The notes under the pieces were generated by a model. It was not told the DNA's origin and did not search any database. It saw only the letters and a list, made by a program, of their open reading frames with translations. A stretch of DNA of 64,000 nucleotides from Holothuria scabra (Eukaryota; Echinodermata; Holothuroidea; Aspidochirotida; Holothuriidae), in the NCBI GenBank assembly GCA_037179385.1, contig CM074193.1:36296846-36360845 (forward strand), in the 5' to 3' direction. Each line of letters opens with the position of its first letter. Positions within the stretch are counted from its first letter, which is position 1. Both the position numbers and the translations under genes were made by a program. Positions 22,859-35,468 of this stretch are shown here, piece by piece.

Positions 22859-23765
22859 CACTTTAAAAATATTGGGCAAATATTTGGCCAACTTTTTACC
22901 AACACTGGGTATATATGTGTCCTCCCAGCTATTGGGTAAACTGTTGGGCAAATGGTGTTGGGCAATGCAACTACCCAGTATGTTGGGTGCTTGTTTGGAT
23001 TTCAATATAACCTGATATATAATTACATGATTTGGACATGACGGAGATTTAACCAAGTACCCTAACACATACACCGTCTGTCCTCCAAAAGTGGTTGGGG
23101 GCACCAGCGACGATTTCTTTTTTCTAAAAGCCCCCTCGACTCTTTGGCGAAGAGCCAAGGGGTGAAAACCAAACATTTACTCCCGGAGGAGTTCTGCTCC
23201 CTTAAGGAGCTAAACGTCCCAAATGTACAAGTACGCCCTCTAAAGGGCCAACATGTGTGGTCCTGGTGGGGGCACCAGCGACGATGCACTTGGTAATTAA
23301 ACATTGTAGTGTGTAGTTTACAGTAACGTTAACAAACTCAATCGTGAACTTTGTATTTCTTCTCCCATTGATTACGTAGCAATCGAAACTCTTTTTCTAT
23401 GCTACCATTGCTCTTTAAGTACTTTCGAACAGATTTTTACTGTTATTCTACTGTTAGTTTTTTATTTACTAAATACATCCTTATTCAACCATGAGATCTT
23501 ATAATGAACCACTTATATTACAATAATTATCTGTAAAACTTGACCGATCTTTAACTAATCATCTGATTGGTCAATTACATTTTACCCAATTAAACTGTTG
23601 GGTACTTTAACACTTGCCCAACACCTTTTATCAATGGATTTTACCCAACCTTAATTTGCCCAACAATATGGGTACAGTTGTTTACCCATTTGTTTGGCAA
23701 TAATTTTCCCATGTTGGGCATTTTGTATTTTGCCCAACACTTTTAACCCAACAGTTTTTAGAGTG
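22859..23765. mobile_element. TIR element rich in TTGGGY/RCCCAA repeats
   Basis: CACTTTAAAAATATTGGG at the left pairs with CACTCTAAAAACTGTTGGG inward from the right. TTGGGCAAA-type words repeat in forward sense in the left 150 bp and in reverse sense in the right 190 bp, giving many possible pairings. It is 907 bp, with termini beginning CACT as in CACTA/EnSpm-type elements (tentative). The middle holds a separate segment bounded by two copies of GGGGGCACCAGCGACGAT (23095 and 23269). Confidence 0.7.
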
Positions 23766-24494
23766 TGGAAGCAAGATTCATCTGGGAACTAATTTCCCGG
23801 TATTTTGTCTACGGAAGAAAAACCAAATTAACAGGCATGTGGAGACACATTGGACTATGTTGATTTAGTTTAATTAATTTAATGTTTTGCCATTTTGATA
23901 CTTAAAATGTATCAACTCAGACAGCAGACATGCTGTAGGGTAACAGGTGAGCCTTTCTTCAAGCCAACAGTAACCATGGTAATAGGAAAGATCCAGGCTG
24001 CAAAATAGATGAGCCGTGGGAAGTGTTTTGGCTCTAACCTGTACTTAGCACTTGAACAACCGTATGGGCAGCCCATGTAAAAAGATAACATTGAGTACAA
24101 AGAGGAAATATGTCACAGAGACTCCATATATTCTTAAAAATTTGAGTAGAGTTCCTTGTTATAGTTGTACAAGTCCTAGACTTAGAAGAAAACGTAAAAA
24201 TTAACCTCTCACTTCAGAAAGCATAGCCCAATTGCTATAGGGGTGTATATGAGGTCGTTTGTCCCCAAATGCCATGAATGGAGCATTTTTGCGATATGTT
24301 ATGTTGCAGGTTGTTGATTGGCAAGACTAGGAGGTCCAGTCTGTCTTTGTGGAAAATTTGCCAGCCTAATGAAAGCTTATCTGTCTTCAAGACTATCCCA
24401 TTGAAAGTCTTTCAACATTTAAGTAATACTGCTCAGGGGGAATAGTCATTATGAACAATTTGGTCAGTTTTACTGGATGTGGAGGAGGTGCAGA
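23766..24494. other. no recognisable feature
   Basis: About 730 bp with nothing supported. Confidence 0.45.
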
Positions 24495-26139
24495 CAGGGG
24501 CGTCGATTTTACTTTCAAAGTGGGAGACATCTGGCCTATTTTTTTTCTCCTGTCCTGGTAAGGTGTCTCCAGCTAGATCAGCTAGACATTTTTGCGGGAA
24601 GGGGATGGGTTCGGCAAGCATCCAAATTTTACGATTTTTAAGGGTGCACACCACTGTACTAGGGACGTAATTTGCGGCGTGTGAAGCGCGCTGAAGCTTT
24701 TACCCTTTTTAAAATATTTGAAAAATATGAAGCTTTTGTTGCAGAAAACTTTGGAATCCCAGTTTCCTGTAAGAAAATTTGAAAAGTTGGGTCATAACTG
24801 CAGAATTTGAATTTCGTATTGGCAATCTGAGACTGGGCGGCGACCAAAGGTCGTTGTTGTCATATAGTGTTACAAAAGGCCTACGAAATGAGGCTCTTCG
24901 ACAACATTTTTGAGTCAAGAGCTTACATTGAAGAACATTTGGAATTTTATGAAAGAAATTTGTGAAAATAGCACTTGAGTTGCCGGTGTCACTTGATGAT
25001 ATGGTGTCACATGAAGCAAATTTCCGATTTCCTAACTTCCAGAGCTAGGAAAAGTTTACCAAACTGAAGGTATGAGTTAGCACTTCTGCTTAGGACTAAT
25101 AAAAATTTACGGCTCGCAAAGCTCGCGGAAAGTTTTCCTTTTTTTGAAACAAGTAATGAAGAATATGGAGCTTTAATTGGAAAGAATTCGGCCACACAGT
25201 AGACTCGTTTTACAAATGGCAAATTTCCGAATTCTTCATTTTTAAGAGCAGACTTTCCCCTATAGCTTCACCACTGGCAGACTGCATGGGTGCGTAAGAG
25301 AAGGGGGCACAGATATAAAATGTTGCTAAATGTTTCAATATTTTGAGTTACTAGGAAACTCCATGTTTTTAAAACATGGTCTTTAAAGTGTGGGTAATTA
25401 CTTCAACGGACTATACGGTCAATGTGAATTTAAATACCGGTTGCACTCTCTTAGAATCACAACTAAAAAATGTAATATTGCGAAGGATTTGTGCAAAAGT
25501 TCTTACAGCAAGGAACCATTTGTAATGAAAGAAGGTAAAATAGATCCATGAATTGATGAAAAGCACACTTCAATCTACTGCGGGAAAATCACAAATCGAG
25601 TGGGGTCGTACCCACAGGTGTTACTGAGACACCTTTGCATAGGCCTACTGGACGGTGTAAAATTGTTGATACAAAAACATTAAAATATGTTTTTCGGACG
25701 ACACCTCATCATACACTACCTGCAGAGAGAGGATGGATGTGTACCTCTAATTCCCGACTGAATTCTCTTACTTAGCAAACATCGGTGTGATTTTACTTCT
25801 CTGATAATGGTCTAAATACAAAATGGGCGAACTGCTGTGGGTGTGTGATGTGCGCGTGTCGAAATTTTGCATTAGAAATCATTTATTTTTCTGAAGAAGT
25901 TGCCTGCAGACTGTGCATCATGACCAGGAAAAAAACATTAATGAGACTGAAAGCGCGCGAAAGTTTTTTTGGGTGTGCAAAGTAAAACCTACATGTATAG
26001 TCTGTTACGTAGTGACAAACTTACTAACTTTTAAGTTCCAGGTAACAAAAAGTGGGGGAGGAGGGACTTTTCCCTTAGTGTCCCCTCCACTCAAAAAATG
26101 GGGGACATGTCCCCCTGTCCCCCCACATGGACGCCCATG
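24495..26139. mobile_element. probable hAT-like element, 1.65 kb
   Basis: It starts CAGGGGCGTCGAT and ends, inverted, CATGGGCGTCCAT (11 of 13). The flanks are GGTGCAGA (24487-24494) and GGTGCAAG (26140-26147), an 8-bp duplication with two mismatches. The right end has a GGGGGACATGTCCCCC palindrome. The interior contains diverged 'gaaagttttcc..tttttgaa' repeats and no transposase signature. Confidence 0.55.
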
Positions 26140-28560
26140 GGTGCAAGTGTCCCATGAATGGCCAACTTTTGAGTGGTAGCATTTATATGACGAAATCTGG
26201 AACATGCTTTTAGAGGCCAGTATACTTTTGGATTTAGTCGTTAGTCAATGGAAATATTAATGCTACCTGAAGGCAATAGCATGGACGAGATCTCTCGAGA
26301 CCTTTCCCAGGCTTTGCCATAATTCGAATAATGGTATATTTAGAATTTTCAGCGATTTTTCAAATGCACCTATGAGTTTTTTCATTACTAAGTAGGCTAG
26401 CCACGGATGGAGAGCTTCTTTCACATCGTAAGAACAGCAGAAAAAGAGGGCAGTGTTCAGAAAAGAAAGGGGAGCCTGAATTATTTCTCCGACGCTGTTT
26501 GGAGGACAAACCTCCCATCACCCCACTAGCACTACCAGACGTTTTTCGTGTTTAGTCGTAATCAACAAGGTCATATACATTGATCTACCTAGTCTTGATC
26601 AAGACACTGATACCAGTTAGTACAGCATTTAGCACTCAGTTTTGAGAACGCCATCCGGTACCGTCAGAAATTTTCAGCTCTGTATTAGCTCCAGTCTCAC
26701 CTTCACGACTTTTTGTTGGGCAGCGAGAGTTTTGAAATGTTCATAACATTGCTGGTCACTGAAAATCAGTCACGAATAAATGTGTTCGTACTGCCCAAGG
26801 ACCTGAATCCATCTTCAAAAGTGTTTCAGGGGGACTCGGGGAGGGGCTTTTCACCATTGATGAATGGTCGTCCTGGGGGAGGAGTCTAAGACCGGCGGTA
26901 AGGGGGCAATCCATCTGCCCTTTGAGTAAATTTTTCCGCTTTTTATTTTGATGCCTGCAAAACAGTATGTTAATCCAAACAGAAAATGACAGAAAATTCA
27001 AGTCAATTTTTCAACAAAAACAGCAATATATAAAATTTTAGTTACGTACTTAAGATATCGCTCAAATTTGAATCCCGAAAGAATCGCTCCAGAGGCTTTA
27101 GAAAACTGGTAAAATGAAATTGGAAGGCGTCTACATGGCAAATGGTGTTACCAGGTTTTCATGAGTAGACAATCGTTTTTCAATGTGTCAGTCCATAATC
27201 TATGTCTTATCATTGACACCTTTTATACCTAAAAATCTGGAACCGCGCGAAACTCACGACCTACTGTTGTTTGCAGCTCATTTCCATATTCTGAAATATC
27301 AAAATATTATGCCAAATTTGGCGTAATGCTGATGAACTTTTTATTAGCTGCAGAATGTGTCTCTAGTTTTTGTAATGGTTTGATTTCTCATGAAAATTTT
27401 GCTATCACTTATAATACCTTTAGATTCCAGATAGTGACACCACGGCAATAGGGGATGGGAGAAGGGCTGTATATAAATGTTGGCGGACTGAGGGCGTAGA
27501 CAGGTGGCAGGGGTTCCCCGAGTTTATTCCATATAAAAATTTACTTCGAATTCAGTAGTTAAGCGAACTTTGTCTGTTTTTAGGGGTGAATGGAATGAGG
27601 TTTAAATCCCCAGAAAAATTTCTTTTCCTCCGATTTGTAAATGGACCCCAAGTAAAATTTAATTAAACCATGGGCGCCGTTTCCCGCAGGGACACGCGGA
27701 CGCGTCCCCACCAAAAATTTCAGAGGTGGGGACATGGTATAACAAGTCCCCGCCATCTTTTGAGAGAATTTTGCGAGTCCGACTATCCATGGTATCCTCC
27801 TATACCGCGTTAGTCGTAAGATCTCAAGTACCCATTAGGCATTATCAAAATAAGCAACAAAACTACTGAATGGGCGAATGCAAAAGATGGAAACAAGTCT
27901 GATACGTTACCTGGCAGCCTCAAATACAAAAAGTTTGACTATATAAATGGATAGGAGTGGTTTGAGAACGCTGTAATTAACAGTTAAAAAAGTTGAAAAA
28001 GTTTCCAAAATGCTGCGTGTAGCCGCGTGGTCCCTCAGACGAGGACGTTAAATGGAAGTCCAGATGGTAGAATAGCCACCCCTCCCTGGTCCCTAAACTT
28101 TTAGATAAGAGTAGCGTGTAAACACGATATTTATTCTCTTTCGTACCGGTTTTCCTTAGTTCACACTTGCCACTTCCTCCCCTTCCACTGGCTGATTTTG
28201 CACTCCAACGACTGATGTTGCTCATCATTCCTCGGTTGACCCTGTTCGCCTTTCTCCAGCACAATATTCTATTTCATCTGAAGTTGTCCGATTGAGGAAG
28301 TTGTCCGCTTGCTCGGTTCAGCTGGTGAGCAGTGGTGCAGAGCAAGTAAGCTCCACCCCATCCAGCCTGTGGGAAAGTGGCTTAAGACTGGTGTTAGATA
28401 GTGGGCCAATCGTATAACGAAGGCTTAGATAGGGGATCCCGAGTAGTATCCAGAAACAAAAAAGGAGAGAGTTTCCAGTTGATTTTATATGATTGTATTT
28501 GATGATTTGGTTCCGCAAAAAGATGATCAAGTTTTAATTAATTCGGCCGGTCTAATATTA
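26140..28560. other. 2.4 kb of probably TE-derived DNA, no gene recognised
   Basis: CpG is denser than in the flanking kilobases. A CATGGGCGCCG end-like block at 27670 followed by GC-rich sequence and 'ggtggggacatgg' resembles the hAT end at 26139, but no partner end was found. A segment near 28030 ('gaggacgttaaatgg') recurs near 28990 ('ggggacgttaaatgg'). Confidence 0.4.
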
Positions 28561-28677
28561 ATCAATATCTACAGCTCACTCAAGTGCTCCTCGTCTGAAG
28601 TCTTATGCACGAGTGTCCAGCTTGCGGGCTCGGTCTTGGAAACCTCGTGCGAGCTCTGAAGACCTGCAGTCCCCTGA

Positions 28678-28998
28678 TTGGTCAAAAGTTATGACGCACG
28701 CATATAAATAAGTATTATGATATAAATGACCAATGAGGAGGCTGCAAAGGGGGAAATTGGCCACACCTCGAAAATATGGGTTACAGCGTGCACGTGGAGC
28801 TACGGCAAGGTGATATGTTACGTCCACTGGTAACACGTGACGGGAAACAGGACTGCAGGAAGGGCCCTGGGAATCTAGAACAAAAGGAAGGGCGAGTTGC
28901 TCGTAAACATCAAGATGGCGTCTGCTAAAGGTCATGAAGAGTGCGCCATACTACATAACACTCGGGATACGCTCACGTCCGTCGGATGGGGACGTTAA
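28678..28998 (+). promoter_or_regulatory. promoter-like patch with TATA, CCAAT and a Kozak ATG
   Basis: An inverted CCAAT box (gattggtc, near 28678), a TATAAATA box (near 28704), a second CCAAT (near 28731) and about 200 bp later a strong-context start, caagATGGCG at 28915. The frame lasts only 27 codons before TAA and no clear donor lies within it. Could be the front of an unrecognised gene, a TE promoter, or chance. Confidence 0.3.
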
Positions 28999-30544
28999 AT
29001 GGTGGTTCCGGGAGCAGGATTGTGAGCGATTAGTACACCTCTGCCTCGTCACCTCTGAGCACTAGTCGAAAAGAGAAGGCGAAGTTCGCCGGTGTTCATC
29101 AACGCTCGCTTTGCAATAGGGTCCTCGATGAGCCAAATGGCTTCCTAACCCTGAAAACGTTAAATTAAATTAGTTAAATTGGGGAGTCGGCAATGACATT
29201 TCCCATGCTTATTAAGTAGAATATAAGAAGTAGCTATTCTGAGTTTTCGTTTGCCAGTTTGCGGTCAGTTGCGGTAGTAGATAAAATCTTTGCTACTTGC
29301 TATTAAAGTCATCAGAAAGTTACCAGATAAAATGCACCACGACCATTGGATTAAATGGTCTTGTATCTGTTCGGGGGAAAGCTGTACAACAGAATTGAAA
29401 ACATACTAATTATTTTTACTTAATTGCGCCTTTCTGCTAAATTTAAGAGGTAAAACTACCGGCTATTCTATTATTTCACTTCGAACACCTTCAGAAAAGA
29501 TGTGACGTTGCGAGGTGGGTTTAAATGAATTGTCGTGCAGACTTACGGGAAGAGATTTTCAGATTGTACCATTATGATTGAAAAACAAATTACCCGATTT
29601 TCATTACTGTTGCCCGAATTCTCCTGTAGGGGCAGGCCACTCCACATGAACCTCCACCCCCATCTGTCCGTGTAATTATTTTGGCAATTGAAAACGGGCC
29701 ACATTTTTATCCTTTGTCGGAATCTTTTACCATTTCAAGCAAAGTTTTTGCAAGATGAGAGTGTATAGTGGGCTGAGGGAAAACTTTTCTCTCAAGCTGT
29801 CCGAATAGGCCGCAAGTCTTTGTTACCGTTTTTATTTTCCATGAAAAATTAACTTTGCATATAGAGTTTTCTGTTTTCGGTCAAAGTTTTGAAAGTATTC
29901 AAATAATCGGCGGTTTCGGGGCTTGTATTCTGCAAGATTTAAAGACAGGCTGAAAAAATTATTGTTTCATACTTCCAAAATGTGTTGCTTTTTTATCTCT
30001 TTGATGTTTCGTAAATATGCTGCCCAGACTATAATACTTTTCTATTTTTCGAGTAAAAGTTTGAAAGAATTCGGATATTTTAACTCCAGGCATTGTGCTT
30101 TGCAAGACTGTGAAGTACAGCTCACGAATAGTAGTTTTTTCTGTGTCCGATTGTATAATGAATGTTTGTAACCTTGTTGATTTTTTCACGAAAATTTTAG
30201 GTCGACTATGGCGTTTTTTTTTTCTTTTCGAGCATATCCTTCTAAGGTTTCGTGCACGCCTAAGGGTTTTCTGAAAAACCATGCAACTTTTTAAAACTGA
30301 AGATTTTTTTTCCAGATTCCTACCTGAATTTGGGGGGGGGGGCTGACCTCCAGCCTCCTCCGCAAATGAGAACCAGCTGCTCCACAAGTTGGCACTAGTC
30401 TGTTGTAAACATTGGGGAAATTTATCTTTCTCCACACTTCTTATTTTGAACTTTCCATCATTTTGCATCTATAAATAGTAATTTTAAAAAATATAAATTT
30501 GGGGGTAAGGCCAATCACAATACTTCCCTTGTAGAGTGAAGGGG
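28999..30544. other. 1.5 kb with no gene recognised
   Basis: A 169-codon minus-strand frame (30468-29959) is the longest in the window but is Lys/Ser-rich low-complexity sequence with no motif or splice flanks. It overlaps an open frame on the other strand and is not called. Confidence 0.45.
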
Positions 30545-30790
30545 ATCTTCCACAATTGTCTGAAATTCATCCTTATTCAGACACAATCTCAGTTTATTGC
30601 TTTAGGGTGAGTAAAAATAAACTCAGTGTGTATAATCAAAACACTCTCAGTACAATTCATGCTGTGCAGTATAAGCTTTGGTACTTTGCATTGTTTTAAT
30701 TAGCGGTAAATCAAAAAGCTGAGCCAATTGAGAATTTTGGTAAACTCCTGCCAGAATTGTAGTTTGGGTTGGGAGGATTGGTCCTTTATG
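30545..30790 (+). repeat. dispersed repeat family B, copy 3
   Basis: Matches 21255-21490 over its full length: 'tcatcct.attcagacaca', 'ataatcaaaacactctcagta', 'catgctgtgcagta' and 'aaaaagctgagccaattga'. Confidence 0.7.
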
Positions 30791-32689
30791 TTTGGGAGGG
30801 GGGTTCTAATCCCTTGATGTGCCTTAACTTTGCTTCCCAGTCATATGTATTTACTGGAAAAAGGTATGATGTATTTAAAAAATGCCAACTCAAGGTAAGG
30901 TCCAAAAGACCAGTATGAGTGGGGGGGGGGGGGCTAAAAGACCAATAGCAGGCTAAAAGACCAATAGTAGTGGGAGATTACCCCTGCCAATGGCTACATC
31001 TGAAAAATGATGACTCAAAACAGGTGACATAAGTAGCTATTATATATTTTATACCAAATCAACAGAGATATTTTCATTGTTCTTGTACATATTATCACAC
31101 TTTTGTGGGATAACCTAACCATTCCCACAAAACTCCCATTCAACACAAAAAAGGGTGTTTGTTTTATTAACCTGCTTCATGTTGCCTGCGACTTGACACT
31201 GCAGAGAAAAAAATCAAAATTCCCCCATCTCTTTGACAGAAAAAAAGATGCTGCTTGCATAAAAAAGATGACTTTTATTTACCAACCCGACGAAACTAAA
31301 TGTACACAACGAACCCTGTACTGGGAGTATCATTGAATAAATATGAAATGTACATACTTTGAGGGATATTTTTTTTATACACAAAATTTTTCTTGAAGGA
31401 AGTGCGTGTGCATATTTTTCGTTAAATGCCAGTTCTGATAGATAAAATACTTATATTTTTTTAAATTTTAAGTGAATAAGCAATGGGTAATCAATATAAA
31501 TACATTAAATGCACTAAATGATACATTGAAACCACTATTAAATAACAAAACTCATCAGCACTTGGGATTATGATAAAAGCAATGTGATCCGATTAACTAT
31601 TGTTAGTGGAAAACAATCAATGTATGTGAAAAACAAAGCACGGTACAATTAAAAAAGCTGGTTTCCAAAACCTTTCACTGGTATTATTCAATATAGCAAT
31701 CAAGCCCTTTTAGCCATTTAAATACAGGTCATTCATAAGAAAAAAGACAGAAAAAAGCTGGTTAACAAAAACCCAAACGTTACTATCCTTAAAGGGACAA
31801 GAAAAAGAAAGAATTGATGTCAGAGTGCACCAATCACCATACAACAGTTCCTGTTTGGGGCGGGGCTTAAGGAGGTTGTTGAAATCAAATCATGAAAGTC
31901 TACTACTAAGGTATTTTTCCAAAAACAAGAGCCCAATGGGCACTGTGGTTCCTTGCTGGATATTATAAGAACTGTACAGCCAGTCTGTGAAATAGAGCTA
32001 AGCATAAGCTCATACTCAATGTTTGTAACATCCTCACAAGGGGTATTTTAGTAGTAATATTACATGAAATCAAAGATTAAATTTCTGTAGCCTTACTGAC
32101 ATTCAACTTTTATAATGCTTGGTGATCCTTCAAAAACACTACCTCATTTCCATATGTATTTATGCTTGTAATCAAACTTGATATTATCACCAATAAACAA
32201 TACACAATGTGGTCAGAGAGAGAGAAACACCCCTTGTATTTCTCTCACAAGTCATTTTTACCTGCTCTCAAATAAAACTTGCTATTACTTTAAAACAATC
32301 TACCATTTGTTCTGTTTGCTACCTCTACACAGAAAACAGGGTTTATTCAGCAGTTAAGCAGAAAGCAAGTGATTAATGAAGTGTGATAATAGAATGAGGA
32401 TTAGGTTACCCCACAGAGCACAGCAGTATTAAAGGGACATAATGTATAATCCATGCATTGCTTCCACTGGCAGAGAGACCAGTTAAATGCAGTGTGACCT
32501 GTGCTCAGTGAAATCTACAGATTTCAGTTATTGCCCTCTTAAAACTTTGAATGATCCAAAATATGTGTACAACCCGAAGGAATCATAACTGAACGAACAT
32601 AAAGGCCAAATTTCTAAGGTGTTTGGGTGCGTAAGCATGCAAAACCAGGTGAGATAAAAAATCTATTGAAACTATCTTTATCTGGCTTA
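30791..32689. other. 1.9 kb with no gene recognised
   Basis: Poly(G) run at about 30921-30933 within short 'aaaagaccaatag' direct repeats (30905-30970). Otherwise nothing supported. Confidence 0.45.
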
Positions 32690-32963
32690 CAAGGTTTTCT
32701 AAATAACATTTCCAGCAGTTGACCTCCAGTGACCTTGATGACCTTACCCAAACACAGATTGATTTGAAATCTGTCCTTTCTACCCTTAAATACTGTGTTA
32801 AAATGTTTTTCAGTGTTTGACCCCTGGTGACCTCAGATGACCCCTTGACCTTCACCGAACATATCTCATTTCATCCTTACACCATAACACATCCACACAC
32901 CAAGTATGACATCTATCCAAGTTCCCTAACTAGAAATATCGTATTGAGAAGATTTTTAGTTTT

Positions 32964-32996
32964 TGACCTCTGGTGACCCCAAATGACCTTTGACCT
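32964..32996 (-). promoter_or_regulatory. DR4 and DR1 nuclear-receptor motifs in one D1 monomer
   Basis: TGACCTCTGGTGACCC (32964-32979) is a DR4 arrangement (half-sites four bases apart, as for TR or LXR). TGACCTTTGACCT (32984-32996) is a perfect DR1. Motifs are seen; activity is inference. Confidence 0.5.
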
Positions 32997-33153
32997 CCAC
33001 CAAAAACGATAGGGCACACCTTCTCCCTAAGACAAATCTATGTACCAAATCCAAGTTCCATCCAACCTTCCCTTGTTGAGTTAGAGCGTACCGAAGCAAG
33101 TGTCACACACACACACACACATACACACACACACACGCCAACCTGACTACATA

Positions 33154-33178
33154 GGTTCCTTTGCTACCGCAAGGAACC
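33154..33178. other. terminal hairpin of D1, with compensatory change
   Basis: GGTTCCTT pairs with AAGGAACC. Relative to the 4948 copy both sides of one base pair changed (A:T to G:C), so pairing is kept. Confidence 0.6.
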
Positions 33179-33584
33179 AATAAAGAAAAAGGTTCTAGGG
33201 TGGAAACAAAAAATAACTGGTAACATGATAGGGCAAGAGAAAGACAAAAGAGCAATTGTGTCCTTGGATGCTTTCTTCATCCTTGGAGTTCTTACTTTAC
33301 TCCTTTGGTGTAGCTGAATTTACAGACAATGCAAATAAGATACCCAAAATTTCTACCCAAGATCACCTTGGTATTGAATACGACCTCTGTAATAAAAGTC
33401 AATGCACCCCCCAACTGAGAAATCAAACAACAGTGCTTATTTATAAAATGATCATAACCCCCGTTGATTTGGCATCGCCCACTTCCTTTCCAACTCAAGC
33501 CCATGTTCCAATATCTCCCATATACATATGCATCTACGATCAGTACGATAACTGATAAAAACAGGGTGTTTTCGTTGTTAGTTT

Positions 33585-33780
33585 AGTTGCTTCGACAGAG
33601 TTTAAGGCTCAGTTTTTAGCCCACTGGTTTAAGTTGGGCCAGCCAAATACCTTTTTCCAGTCCTAGCTCACTGGCTTGTTTTTCCCTACTCCATTGCATA
33701 TCCTGAGTACCAAGCACAGTGGCAGTAGGAACCATTTTTAAAGTCTTTTTTTTTCTTTTTTTAGGAGTTTCAATTTTTCA
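33585..33780 (-). repeat. tRNA-derived SINE, head lost
   Basis: It holds 'ccagtcctagctcactggctt', 'ccctactccattg', 'gagtaccaagcacagtggca' and 'ccatttttaaagtc', then a T-rich tract. The tRNA-like head beyond about 33760 is not recognisable. Confidence 0.75.
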
Positions 33781-35209
33781 ATAAGTAGTAGATTTCAGTC
33801 CGATGGTGATTATTTGTCACCAAACTGAAGCAATGCTCTAACCCTTTACTTTAACTTCTACAGTTCCAGAAGCAGTGGGTCATTACAAAGGATAATAAGC
33901 AAGTTGGGATATCCAGAACTTTCGGCTGGATCACAAGGTCAGCCACACCTAGAATCTGTTTTGAAAATGTGCCAATGTGTACCCTTGCCTATTTGGCGAA
34001 CATATTAGAGGGAAATATTACGTTTTTAAAATTTCATCCTTTTCAAACAAATATTTATTAATACAGGTTGATAGATTATCAAAAATAAGGCAGTATGGTA
34101 GCCCACAGATAGAAATTCAGATATTTGTTTAATACTCAAGAATAATTTGTTCCCCCAAACTTTCAACATTTCAAATGATGAAATGTCCATGGCTCTTCTT
34201 GTGCATAGCATTTTGGAGAGATGTAGCTATTGTTGGGGTGCATATTAAGACTGAATTTTTGGAAAGTGTCTAAGCCATTTTCTTTGTACTCTTTGTTGGA
34301 GGAATTTACACACAATATTTCCCTTTACTTAATTCTCTGTTGCAATGTCTTCAGTTTAAATCCATTTTCAATAATTTCTTTAAAGGCTGATGGGACAGTT
34401 TGTTTTGACCATCTTCACAATGCATTACGCACGCCCATTTCACAATTTGCATTTTCCTACAAATTTGTGTAAGCATTGTAGCTGCAAACATAATCAACTT
34501 GAAAATCCTCCATTCAAAATTTTTTTTTGGCCATGACAGTGATAATGCAACTTTGTGACCAGGAAGCATCGTTTCCGAGTCAAATACATACAGATCAACC
34601 ACACCAAAATTATGAAGGAATTGTGGTCACTCTTAAAATTATGTGCAAAACTCTTAAATTTTACCAACTCTCATCAATAACACACCTTTGATGTAGGCTA
34701 GGGCCTAAAGGGAAGGCCAGGCTAGGCTAAGCCTAATGTTACAGTGTTTGTCTATCACAGGAGACAGACAGTTTAACTTAATGTTTATGCCATATACTTT
34801 TAAATTTGCAACACAATAGCTTGCATGATGGTCAAATGGAAAATATTATCACAAGAAATTATGACTTTTTGAGAAAAATGCAAAAACTGCCACTAACCAA
34901 CCCTTGGGTCAGGACTTCAAATTGTGGAACAAAGTTTTAAAAAGGGAAACTATATCATGACAGAATATAAAATCTATCACCTTTGCATGTATAGCAAACA
35001 GAAAATTTCTTCTGGAAGACATTTTTGAGACAAATTTTCATTTGACATCTTTTATCTATGTTTAAAAATATATTTGAATCTTGTAATACTTTCTCTAGGA
35101 TATACTGGTTTATTTTATAAAGAATGTAATAAGTTCCCCTCTTCACATGATGCTCTACTTATAGCAAACTTTCCAGTACAGAGGGTTCACTCTTAAATGT
35201 TAATTGCCT
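33781..35209. other. 1.4 kb with no gene recognised
   Basis: Nothing supported; a GGCTAGG/CCTAGG-rich patch near 34695-34735 echoes similar words near 20.2 kb. Confidence 0.45.
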
Positions 35210-35468
35210 TTAACCCTTTACCGTTGTTTGGGTCCTTTTGGACCCATACCCAGAGCACAGTTGTCAGCCATCTTTACTGTCTGACGCGGAGCTCCAAACT
35301 GCGAGTAGCTACCCGAAAATTCGGCCACAACAACGAGAGAGACGATAGTTTAAGGTCACAGGGTCAATAGGCTACGGAAGCTAATGCGGGGCATGCTACG
35401 TCCGCTTTTCTGCCCACTCCCAAGGCGTGCAAATTTGCCCCGATTGGAGCACAACAGTAAAGGGTTAA
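35210..35468. mobile_element. piggyBac-type MITE, copy 1
   Basis: TTAA stands at both ends, followed inward by CCCTTTACCGTTGT at the left and CCCTTTACTGTTGT from the right. The TTAA target duplication and CCCTTT-type terminus are hallmarks of piggyBac elements. The internal hairpin GGGTCCTTTTGGACCC lies near the left end. The body is 251 bp and non-coding. It is highly similar to the copy at 58985-59243. Confidence 0.85.

Larger units (their letters stand above)
32690..33178 (+). mobile_element. tandem-repeat element D1, 3' part
   Basis: About three monomers, (AC)n at 33103-33136 and the terminal hairpin at 33154-33178. The 5' end is missing. Monomers are more diverged from the 3.8-kb copy than those at 50 kb. 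Confidence 0.78.

Noticed and set aside
29959..30468. 169-codon minus-strand frame, the longest in the window
   Set aside because: Lys/Ser/Phe-rich low-complexity product with no domain, no splice context, and an overlapping open frame on the other strand.
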